64,000 nt of DNA from the NCBI GenBank assembly GCA_022497155.1, contig MU385715.1, forward strand, positions 124,001-188,000, read 5' to 3'. The DNA is from Whalleya microplaca (lineage: Eukaryota; Ascomycota; Sordariomycetes; Xylariales; Xylariaceae). Numbering within the stretch: position 1 is the stretch's first letter; each line of letters opens with the position of its first letter. Both the position numbers and the translations under genes were made by a program. The notes under the pieces are model-generated. The model ran no database searches. It was not told the DNA's origin and saw nothing but the letters and a program-made list of their open reading frames with translations. Shown here piece after piece: positions 27,190-38,436 of this stretch.

Positions 27190-27419
27190 ACTTACGCCTA
27201 AACTACTATAGCTAGAGGCAGGGCTTTAATATAAGTACTAATTATATATTTACAAATAGATAGGGAGGAAAGCTATTTCGGACTATAGGAATTACTTAAA
27301 AAACTTAAGCCGGGTGCCCCGCCGGGCGGTGACCATTTTGCCGTGCCGTTACTAATTAACATACGGGAGTACGTAATAACAGGTGGTCTGTGCGCCACAT
27401 AGGTACGTACCTCCCGTAA
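27190..27419 (-). repeat. 228-bp MITE-like repeat, copy C
   Basis: Inverted relative to copies A and B. It keeps the CCGGGTGCCCCGCCGGGCGG core and both arms of the end palindrome (ACGGGAGTACGTA and TACGTACCTCCCGT). It lies 30 bp upstream of the R3 LTR element. Confidence 0.78.
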
Positions 27420-27448
27420 TTATAGTTAAGCCTTAAATATTATATTAT

Positions 27449-29790
27449 TTTTATTAGGCTTATAGCCACACACACTTTTTGTTATACACACCCTTTATGG
27501 CGTAGCTATAGGTGTGTGGCTAAAGAGGTGACATAGCCACCTCTCTCTTTATATAGCTATAGCTTCACCTATATATAAATAGCTTAAATTATTATTAATT
27601 ATACACATTTTAGCCTCACAATTTTAAATATATACCTTTTTGCGAAATTTATTATAGCGGCGTTAAAAAAGTATTTAGTTTATAACTATAGCGATAATAA
27701 ATAAAATAAATAAAAATAAAATATTATTTATTAAAAAGTTATTATAATAAAATTAAAAAAAGTAAATTTCGCGCTTATAATTAACTTAATAAAGAACCCG
27801 TAAAAATATACCGCTAAAAATATACCTATAGCTTTATTTAAAAATACCAAGATTTTTTAAAAGCGAGCTTTATTAAATATGTCTATAATATTTTAAATAG
27901 ATATTAATAAAACGCTAGTATATATAAAGCTATTTTATTCCGGTAAAATAATAATAAAAACTATTTTATATAAGGAAATTAAAGAAAAGCTAAAAACTTT
28001 ATAATAAAAACAAGCGATAAATCTAGCGATAAAATTACTATAATTAAATAAAAAGCAGCTAGAAACTTTTAAATTATATAGTAACGTTTATATTAACGTA
28101 AGTTTTATTTTTAAAAAAATCGTAGCTTTTTTAAAAAAACCGGATTAATGTGGCTATTAAATAAACTATTAATAAGATAAAATATTAATAATTAACGAAA
28201 TATAAATTTAATAAATTTAAATCCCGCTAAATTACGATAAGGCGAGATTTTAATAAATTTAAATCCCCGACAGCCTATTAAAAAAAAGGTTATTACTAAT
28301 ATTACTGTAATAAATGTCACTAAAAATAACGAAGCTCCTCCCGGACCTTAGAATTTAAGACTACCTAGGCTTAAAAAAAACAATAAAAATACCGGTAAAA
28401 CGGTACGGATTAAATTAGCCGATACCTCGATTTCCGATATATTAAATAAAGCTAAAAAGAGAATATAAGTTATATTAAACTATTTAACGGTATTATATTC
28501 CGATAAAAATCGTAAATTTTAAGTAAATAATAACGATATATATAAAAGCGTTAGTTTTATAAACGTAAAATTTCGTATAATATTATTTGAGAATTAAAAA
28601 AAAGATTTAAAAAGTTAAATAAGAAATTTTAAAGCTAAAAAGTCGAGTTTTTATCCTAAAGAAAAAATATAATTAATTAATTACTTTTTACTAAAAGTTA
28701 ACAAAGGATATTATTAGCGTATAAATAAAAGTAAATAACGTAATAATAAATAAAACCTTATAAATACTTATTTAAAAAATAAATATTATTAAATAAAAAG
28801 TCGATATCGAATTAGCGGATTTTTAAATAAAACTAAATAACGAATTAAATACTGTAAAAAATAAATTCGATAAAAAAATCTATTTTGCCTAAAGTAATTT
28901 TAATAATATAGTTAATTTAATATAAGCCGGTATTTATAATAATATTTATAACGTTTTATAAAATCCTAAAGAGTTTTTTAATAATATTAAGTAATAAATA
29001 GTTTCGTTTATAAAAATAACTATCCGTTCCGAAATAAATAAGCCATTTATTTTATATATATTAGCGCCGGTAATCCTTAAACGTAAATATAGTGACTAAT
29101 TTTTTATTTTTTCGGTTTTTTTTTTATTTTATCCCTAGCGTTCGGCGTTAGTTAATAAACGATATTCATAAACGATATAAATTAATAAGTAAAAATATCC
29201 AGTTATTAATATATGTATTATTATAATATATTTTACCTTAAGTTACCGGCATACGTATTATTTTTAACGGTATTTTAATTTTATTTTTTATCGCTAGTAT
29301 ATATATTATTATAACGTTTATTTTATTTAACTTTATTATACTTTATCGATATATGTATTATTATTAAGCGGTATTAATATTAGCTAAAACCTTTTTTATT
29401 AGATAAATTTTTAAAGTTTGTTTCGAAAATAATAAAAAGGTGTTTTAAAATTATTAATATAAAATAAAATTTTAACGGTAAAAAATAACGGTAATTAAGT
29501 TATTATTATTATAAATAAAGATTCTAGGGATAAAACGATAGTAATTAATAATAAAATTAAGAAACTTATTGCTTTTATTACGGTTATTAATAAATAACGA
29601 GAACGTTATTTTTTTCTTAGGGGCGGAGTGTTATTAGGTATACGTTAAAAGCTATATATACTTTTTATAGCTGCGCTATAAGTGTGTGACTAAAGAAGTG
29701 ACATAACCACCTTTTTTTCCTTATATAGCTATAGCTTCACTTATACACATATAGCTTAAATCATTAATTAATATATATTTTAACCTTACA
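27449..29790 (+). mobile_element. R3 LTR element, no RT visible
   Basis: Two direct repeats, about 27449-27620 and 29629-29790, flank a 2.0-kb interior. The right copy starts TGTTATTAGG directly after a purine tract (AGGGGCGGAG), and both end in a ...CTCACA/CTTACA motif, the layout of an LTR retrotransposon. In the interior I find lysine-rich degenerate frames but none of the RT motifs that stay readable in the four gypsy relics nearby. It is therefore either non-autonomous or internally deleted. The left boundary is uncertain by a few bases, and no convincing target duplication is visible. Confidence 0.62.
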
Positions 29791-29951
29791 TTTATAATGT
29801 TATTAAAATTAAATAGTTTAAGTAATAATTAATATAGTTTTTTAACTAGTTTATTAAATTATTAATTATTAAATTATTTAATTTTTATATTATTTTTTAA
29901 AATCCGAAATAATATTTTTATTATAAATAATTTCGAATACTTTTTAAATAT

Positions 29952-31427
29952 TATCTTAAGACAGGGTGTCGGGGTAAATCGAAAGTGAGATATTAAGTTA
30001 AAAATAAGTGTATATTAGCTGCTAGAGCTATGTGTGTGTAACTATTTAACTATTTAGTAATATCTATGGTAAAAAAGTGAAAAAAATGTGAGAGAAAAAG
30101 TCAGCTATATATAGGTATATAATCCACTGTAAAATGCCTTATAAAGTGCCCTGTAAATACCTTGTGAAGTGCTTTATAACGTGGCTTTAGGGGGCTTTTA
30201 GTGGCTCTTAAGCTACTGTTAATACCCGTAATCCCCTGCCTTATTACATTCCTCCCTAATTTTTTAGCTAGCGTTCACGCAATTAAAAAATCAAAAAAAA
30301 AAATGAAAACACGCCCCACACTTAAATGCCTGGCCTTCAGATTTAAAAAAAAAAATTTCACCCCAGGGACCTTAAGGTAACAGGTTAGATAGCCACAGCT
30401 ATCAGCAGCAGCAGCAGCAGTAGGTCAGGTAATAACAGGTTAGCTAGCCACAGCTAGCCACGGCTTTCAACAGGTTAGATAGCCACAGCTATCAGCAGCA
30501 GCAGGTCAGGTCAGGTGACCTCCCTGTAAGCCTCCCTAGCAGCTGACAGCAGGTTAGCAGGTGACAGTAGGTTAGCTAGCCACAGCTATTAGCAGCAGCA
30601 GCTAACAGCCTCCCTTACTGCTAAAGGTGGCATTTAAGTAATGTGGTATATCAAGGTGTGTAAAAGTATTATCCGATATTATTATCCATACAAATTATAT
30701 ACGTATTAATAGCTGGCTACATTTAGCCATATATTAAATATAATTAACTTATTACCGTTGCCTATGTAAAATAGATAGGTTTATATGTAAAAATATACGG
30801 TCTAGTATCTCTGGTATTATCGCGCTTTATATTTCTAGTATATAAAAAGAAAATTTGTAAATCGTGGGTAATAAGTGACGTGAATATAATATATGGATAA
30901 AGTAGCTGGCTAGCTATCGATCGAGCATATAGCTTGGTTCGATTTATATGGGAAACAGGTGGCTATCGGATAAAATGAAATATTCGTGTGCGAAAATAAG
31001 TTTAATAATATGTATTTTAAGTGGCTATTATTAGTAAATTCTGTGCTTTTATAACGTATAATATAAAAGGACTGTTTTACTCGATTAATTAAAAGGTAAG
31101 GAAGTTAAGGCCTGTTTGGGAAAGCTAAATATCTTAGGACAGGGTGTCGGGGTAAATCAAAAATAAAATATTAAGTTAAAAATAAGTATATATTAACTGC
31201 CAGAGCTATATATATATAACTATCTAATTATCTAGTAATATTTATAGTAAAAAAGTAAAAAAAAATATAAGAGAAAAGGTCAGCTATATATAAGTATATA
31301 ATCCATTATAAAATGCCCTATAAAATGCCTTATAAATACCCTGTAAAATGCCTTATGACGTAGCTTTAAAGGGCTTTTAATAGCTTTTAAACTGCTGTTA
31401 ATACCCGTAATCCCCTGCCCTATTACA
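29952..31427 (-). mobile_element. TRIM-like LTR element, minus orientation
   Basis: A 1476-bp inverted relative of 18813-20305. Its 3' LTR is 29952-30248 and its 5' LTR is 31130-31427 (297 and 298 bp). ATAT flanks both sides (29948-29951 and 31428-31431). The complement of the purine tract (TTCCTCCCT, 30249-30257) abuts the LTR. Both LTRs retain the 21-bp segment missing from the other full copy, so the two elements derive from different master sequences. The interior has the same CAG/CTG-rich repeats (30385-30610). RIP is heavier in the outer (5') LTR than in the inner one. Confidence 0.84.
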
Positions 31428-31599
31428 ATATATAGTTTTAAAATAATAAGTTTATATAATTTATTATTTATAATATAATAAAATAAATCGTTTTTTATTT
31501 TAAATTTATATTTTTTAAAACTAATTATTTTATTAATTTTTATAAAATCTTTCGGTATTTTTTATTATTTTTATATTTTTATATTAGTTTAACTTTTAA

Positions 31600-32190
31600 G
31601 TGTGACAGTGTAGCTATAGCTTAATTACTTATTACATTAAACCTTTATAAAAAATGTCTAATATTAAGGTTATAACTTAATATTTAATATTAGCTTATAT
31701 AAATTACGGTATTTGCTATATTATATTTACCTTTCTATCGTACTTAAAGGCTAGTTATAGCCTCGACCTTTTTTTATCCCCTTTCTCCGGGACTAAGGCT
31801 TAATTAGGCTAAGCGAGTAGCGCTATTAACCACCTAGCACCTAGGATAGGTCGCCGTCCGGAATTAAACCGTATCGGCTATAAGGCACTCCCGTAACGGG
31901 GCATATAAAAGGATATCGGAAAAGCCGCAGCTTTTGCCGCCTTAAAGCTCGAACTCGAAGCTTTAACCTTAATATTATAATAACGTGGCTATATAACACG
32001 CTATAGCAGCGGGCTATAGCAGCGGGGTCACTTAGTGACCCCACTTATAAATAAAATAAATAAAGTACGTATTTATATTAAAAGCTATAGCTTTTAGTTA
32101 TAGCTATAAAGGTTTTTTTTTTCTAAAATTATCTTTTTATTTATTTACTTTATTTTCACACACCCTTGATTTTTTATATTAAATAATAAC
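31600..32190 (+). repeat. Long LTR-like repeat R4 with a low-RIP core
   Basis: It starts TGTGACAGTG. Its first 120 bp match 37497-37613 and its last 170 bp match 37327-37492, so the same two modules occur in swapped order at the right-hand site. The middle (31740-32050) is much richer in GC than its surroundings. It contains a tandem CTATAGCAGCGGG pair (32001-32026) and a perfect palindrome GGGGTCACT-T-AGTGACCCC (32024-32042). The open frame on the minus strand in this part resembles no protein I know. It is probably the LTR of gypsy relic 4, which follows it. Confidence 0.55.
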
Positions 32191-33128
32191 ACCTGCTTTA
32201 CCTTTTATTATAAAAATTAAATTAAATTAAAACTAATTACTTGCGGAGTTATTTAATTAATTATTATAAAAAACCACTACCTGCGAAGTCATTTATTTAA
32301 TTTTTATAAAAAAGTTTTCGTTATTAAATTTAAGTAAATAATAATAAAAACGCGTTAAAATTATCGAACTTAAGTAAATAATTTACGCAACCTTTTTTAC
32401 ACGTTATTTCTTTATCACCTTTTTTTTACTTATATTAATACGCCGACTATAAGCGCGTATAAGCTTTTAAGTAAATTTATTACCTTTATTTATAACGTTA
32501 AATAATAAATCCGAACTTAAATAAAGCTAAAACTTAAATTACATTTATACCCCCGGATTTTAATATAAGTAATTATAAAACTTAAATATATAGCTTTTTA
32601 TATGTAAATATTAAAAAATCTTAAACTATATTAAACTTAAGTATATATAATAGCTTTATTGCCTAAAAAAACCTGCCGAAGGGGATCGGGAAGGAATTAG
32701 TCGAGTTATTCGGGTAAGCGCGCTTTTTTTTCTACCTTATAAAATACGATATTAAAGGGCGTTTAACTTTTATATAATTTATAAAAAAAATTATAAATAA
32801 TAAATTTTAACTTAATATTTTAATTAAAAATAATATATTTAATTTATATCAAATTAATATTAACTATAAGGGTTTAATAATTTTATTCGGAACATTTAAC
32901 GGATTTATAATAAACTTTAAGTATATTATACGTAATTAACTATATAAAAAAAAGGTTATAAATATAAGAAAAATTACGTTTTAGCAAAAAAAATCCGCAT
33001 ATATTTAAATAAATTATAAACTATTATTAAATAATCGTAACTTTTTTTATATTACATTATATTATAATTATAAATATAATTATCGACGTTAAAATGCCAT
33101 AAATAATTATAGCTCGGAATAAGTTAAA

Positions 33129-33356
33129 ACTCACGTATAGATTACTATAGTTAAAGGCAGGGCTTTAGTATAAGTACCAATTATATATTTACAAATAGAT
33201 AGGAAGGAAAGCTATTTCGGACTATAGGAATTGTTTAAAAAACTTAAGCCGGGTGCCCCGCCGGGCGGTGACCATTTTGCCGTGCCGTTGCCGATTAACA
33301 TACGGGAATACGTAGCAACAGGTGGTCTGTGCACCACAGGTACGTACCTCCCGTAA
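33129..33356 (-). repeat. 228-bp MITE-like repeat, copy D
   Basis: The best-preserved copy with copy A. It shows the complete end palindrome, ACGGGAGGTACGTACC... folding onto TACGTATTCCCGT, and the GC-rich core. It lies about 1 kb upstream of the RT of gypsy relic 4. Confidence 0.8.
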
Positions 33357-34329
33357 CTTTAAATAAGTAAATAATTATTTCTAAAAATATTAAAATAGGT
33401 TTAATAAAAGAAATAATTAATAGCGGATATTTTATAAATATATATAAAAGGGTTTTAAAGCTTTAATAATAATAGTAAGCTTTATAATATTTATTATTTT
33501 TTTAATAAATGTTTCCTTAATATAAAAGCCGGTAATAAATATAGTAATAATAATTATAGTGCCCGAATTAAATACTATAAACTATATATAAGTAATTAGC
33601 GACCTTATAAGCCCTGTTTTAAAAAATAATGTGCTTATTTATATTATAACTTTAAACATTTTTATATACGCCATATAGTAAAACCTTAAATATATTAAAA
33701 TATTAAGTATATTAATAATATTATTATTAAATGCGGAATTTAATATAAACCCCGATATATTATTTGTAATTTCCGATAATTTTAGTATAAATTTACTTAT
33801 TAATATAATAGGAATAATAAGGCGTAAGTATTTAAATCCTTTAAATAATACTTAAATTTTTATTAATAATATCCCGTTATTAAATACAGTTTATAATATT
33901 ATATAATTAATAAAGTTATTATCGGAAAACCTATATAGTAACGACTTTAAAAAACCCCGCATTTCTAATATTTATATAATATTAGGAATTAAAAAACCGC
34001 TTAACTTTTTAAAAAAGTTAATATTAAAAGGAGTATATATTTATATAGAAAACGTTACGTACGTAAATACGCTTTACGATTTTATTAATAAGTACCCGAA
34101 ATTATAAACTGATTAAAAAATAATTAATATTCCCGAAAACTAATAAATAAAAATTTTATTTATAAAAAGATAACAAAATTAACGACTAAACGCGCGTAAG
34201 TACCTTTTTTAAAAAAAAAGACTAAAAGGTAGTCGATAATATATATAATAAGTTATATATTTAAAGTCGGATAAAATAGGCGGAAAACCTTACCTCTTTC
34301 GCGCACTCACTTTTCGTGGTATAGCGCAT

Positions 34330-36900
34330 ATTAAAAAGAATATTAAAAGGAAAAGTAATTATCGATTTATGTAATTTAAATAAGTTGGCTATTCCCGATA
34401 ATTACCCTTTACTTTTATAGTCCGAAATAATCGTATTTTTGTAAAAGAAATACTATATTATAATTATCGACGCTACATTATTTTTTTATTAATTTAAGGT
34501 TTATAAAAACTTTTAAAACAAGTTTATTATAATTAGTTATAAAGGCTTTAAGTAATTTATAATAGCCTTAATAAAATTTCGAAACTTCCCGGCGTATATT
34601 TAAAGGTATATAAATAAATTATTACGCTTATACTTAAGCTTTTATCGAGTATTTATAAACGATATCGTTATTTTTTTAATAACGCCGAAAGCTATTTAGT
34701 TTATTTAGACCGTATTTTTTAACTTTTTACTTAAAAAGAAGTTTTAATATCCCTAAAAAAGTTATTTATCGGATACCCTTTTATAAAATTACTCGGATTT
34801 AAAGTGGACGCTTTTAATATAGCTATTATAACGAAACGACTAATAGTTTTCCGGAATATCGCATTTCCCTAATAATTAAAAGCTTTTAAGCAATATTTTA
34901 AGGCTAATAAATTCCTAAAGCCTTTTCTCTTATATTTCGTATAATTAGCCGACCTTTTATAAAGATAAAAAACTACACTATTGGCAAAAGGGCGTAAGGT
35001 AAAGAAAGTAAATAATAATAATCCCGGCAAAAAATAGGCGTATTATAAATCGACATTTTACGAACTAACTAAAGCGGAACTTAAGTTTTTTAAAATTATA
35101 TAAGATTTTATTTATAAAGAAACGGCAATTTATTATTATAACTTAAAGGATTTAAGGTTATAATATTTTAGCTAAAAGATAAATATAAGTAATATCCCGG
35201 CACGCTTATATTATTAACGTAAATTATATTAATTATATATTTTAGCTGCTGTTTATTTAACGTAAAAATAAAATACGGCTTATTAAAATTAAAGATAGCT
35301 TACTTAATTTAAGCTATAAAAAAAACTCCGTATAACTATTTAATTATTTAATAAGCTTGTTATAATTTTAATAAATTATTTGGCTATTAAAAGAATTATA
35401 AACTAAACGATATTTAATACCTTTTTATTAAACCCCGTTAATAAGCGATTTATTAACTCTTTTATTTACTTATTATAATATAAATTCCAGGTATATTATT
35501 TAATAGGAAAGCTAAATTTTATACCTAATACTTTTAGTAAATTACGTATTATTTAAAATAAAAAAGATAACGAAAGAAAACTTAAGCGGATAGAAAAGCT
35601 ATTAATTTTAAACGAAATTTAAAATGTAATAAAGATTACCGAAGCGGTTATAAATCCCGGAATTAAAAAGAAATTTTATAATACTTATAATAAAAATACG
35701 AAATATTCGCGAATTATTACCGAGATTTATAAAAGGTTTAAAATAGGCTATTTTTCGAATTTAATAATAAGCTATTATATAATATTAATCGATTGGGAAA
35801 TTATCGATTATATATTTTATACGCACTAATTAGAGATATTTTAGTTATAACTTATAATAATAAATATTACTTTAAAAAACATATATTATAAGATTTAAAG
35901 GGATTTATAATCGTATAAAAAACGTACTTTATTAAAAAGTATATTTAGCATTATCCGGAATATAAATTTTATTAAACCGATCGTAAAAAAACGCCTAGTA
36001 ATTATTAATTAATCTAATTAAAAAATCCGCTCCCGATACGAATAATTATAATTAACTTTATTATAAGACTTTTTAAAGTAAAAGCCGATAATTTATTATA
36101 GAAATTATAAGGGTGCGATAAAGACTATTTCGATTATATTATGCTAGTCTTTTACGTAATTTTTAAAAAAGTTATATTAATATTAAGCAATATTAAATAT
36201 ATAGCTAAAAATTAGGCCGATATCTTTATATAATAACTGCTTTTATTAAATTAAGGAATTCTTAAAGAGATTATATTAAATAAAGATAAGAAATTTATAT
36301 CCGACTTTTAAAAGGGTATTTAAAAAGCCCTAGGGATAAAATTACTTATAACTATAATATATTACTTATAAAAAACGGACTTTTTAAATAAAAGGTATAG
36401 ATAATTAAAATCGGTATTAAATATTATTACTTTATATATCCGGAAAGCAATTAGTTAAAGTTATTTCTATTTTTATAATAGAATTTAAATAGTATTTATT
36501 TAAAAGCGATTCGATCGATACCTTATAAATAATTATTCGGTTTTAAATTACCTGGCCCGTATAATATTATAATTAATATAGAAATTAATATAGCTTTTAA
36601 TAACGTAAAAGTTTTATAATAATACTTGTAATAAAATATTAAATTAGCTATAGATTTTGCTACAGCTAAAATTAAGCGAATATATAATTAAAAATATCGT
36701 ATAATTAAGTTTGATATCGGAAATAAGGTTTTTTTAAAGTTTTATAATAAGTATTATTTGCTAAAAAAGCCATTTAAGAAATATTCTTAATAAAAAGTAG
36801 GGCTATAAAAAGTTTTAAAGTATGTCGGAAAGCTCGCGTATTGTTTTAATATTCCCGATATTTATAATATATATCCAGTTATTTCGGTTATATATTTTAG
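34330..36900 (+). pseudogene. Ty3/gypsy pol relic 4
   Basis: The plus strand reads RT blocks in order: KVIIDLCNLNKLAIPDNYPL (34355-34420), DATLFFY, then a LLRLYLSFYRVFINDIVIFL block near 34640, the YxDD equivalent. Integrase follows (an ILIDWEII block near 35790) and a C-terminal KYVGKLAYCFNIPDIYNIYP block with PVISV near 36820-36890. Stops and missing Trp/Gln/Arg codons fit RIP. The type (VVDxRxLNxLxxPDxYPLP) differs from relics 1 and 2 and resembles relic 3. Confidence 0.8.
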
Positions 36901-37326
36901 GGATTAATAGAAATCGGACTTATTTAAAAAATAAAAAGCGCTATTAGAATTAATTAAAGCCGATTAAAATATAAATAATAAAAGTAACTATAAATTATAT
37001 AAAATTAAAATAATTAAGTAGCACTGTTTTAATAAGAAAAAGATGCCTTTTAATACCTTATTAAATAAAAAGGCTAGGGCAATAAGTAAAATAAATAAAG
37101 GAATAAAAATAAATTATAAGAATTATCGGAATTAATTAAGAAATATTAGGAGCGCCAGGGAGAGCGACTAAGGTTAGCTGACATTTATACCTTGTTTAAT
37201 AACGATATTTTATAGCTATTATAGCTACTTAAAAGGAAACGAGGACGGTTTCGGAAAATATCTATATAAGTACTATTAAAGGCAGCAGCTATTTTTTCGT
37301 GGCCGGCATTTTAATACATTATGATA

Positions 37327-37613
37327 GTAACGGGGTTACCTAGTGATCCTACTTATAAATAAAATAAATAAATTAAATAAAGTACGCACTTATATTAAAA
37401 GCTGCAGCTTTCGGCTATAGCTATAAGGGTTTTTCTTTTTAAGATTATCTTTTTATTTATTTACTTTATTTTTATACACTTTTAATTTTTTATATCACTA
37501 TAGCTTAATTACTTACTACATTAAATCTTTATAAAAAGATATTTAATATTAAGGTCGTAACCTAATATTTAATATTAGCTTATATAAATTACGGTATTTA
37601 TTATACCGTATTT
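37327..37613 (+). repeat. R4 modules in swapped order
   Basis: 37327-37492 matches 32020-32190 (an LTR end), and 37497-37613 matches 31610-31728 (an LTR start). The two are joined directly, end to start, as expected at a junction between two tandem LTRs. Both parts are more RIP-mutated than the left copy. Confidence 0.55.
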
Positions 37614-38278
37614 TTAGGTTTATATTTATTTATATTTTTATTATTTAATACGCGAAATAATCTGCGAGATTATTTAATTTATTTTTATTTATATTAGCTT
37701 TTTTTTCGAAATAAGTTATAAGTAACTTAAATAAAGCGTTTAATATTAAATTAAGCCGTTTTAATATATATTTAATATTTAGTCGGAATTATTTTAAATA
37801 TATTAATATTATTATTAGTTTAAGATTATTTTTAATAACGTTTATTATAGCTGAGTTTTTTAAAGGACGATTTTTTATATTAGTTTATAATTTATTAATA
37901 TTATTATATTATATAAGCTAGATTTTAACTATAGTCTTAACTATTTATATATTTACATTAAATAAAATATTTTTAACTCGGTAATATAATATTCTTTTTT
38001 ATTATTATTAATATTTTATTTAAAAATATTATAAGTTATATTTTATTTAAGGCGATATTTATTTTATTTTAAAGATTATTTAAATAAAATATTATAATTT
38101 TATGTTCCTTTTTTAAATATATCTATTTTAAGAAATGTAATTTTATATAAGCTTTAATGTATTAAATATATAATATTAATTAGCTGGTTTTAAATTATTA
38201 AGAACGCTTTACGCTCGGTTTACGTTAATTTAAATTTCTTTTTCGATATTTATTTCTTGTTTATATTTTTATGTGAAA

Positions 38279-38436
38279 GGCCGTCACGCCAAGATGCAAT
38301 TTTGTGATGCCAAATGAGTGTTTATTTTCTAACTAAAGAAGAAAAGAAAATCAAGAAGGTATATCGACACAGCTCGAGAGCATTTATAGTAGCTCTCGAG
38401 AGCTGTGCTGCCATATCGGCTTATGATCGCCGATAT
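38279..38436 (+). repeat. Hairpin-containing repeat, well-preserved copy
   Basis: Relative of 2953-3100 but nearly free of RIP. CACAGCTCGAGAGC and GCTCTCGAGAGCTGTG form a long stem with a 2-base bulge around ATTTATAGTA. The short open frame over it (38314-38538) runs into unrelated AT-rich DNA and is not taken as a gene. Confidence 0.62.

Noticed and set aside
31841..32044. 67-codon minus-strand open frame in a GC-rich island
   Set aside because: The segment is the middle of a repeated LTR-like sequence; the frame contains the palindrome and resembles no protein.
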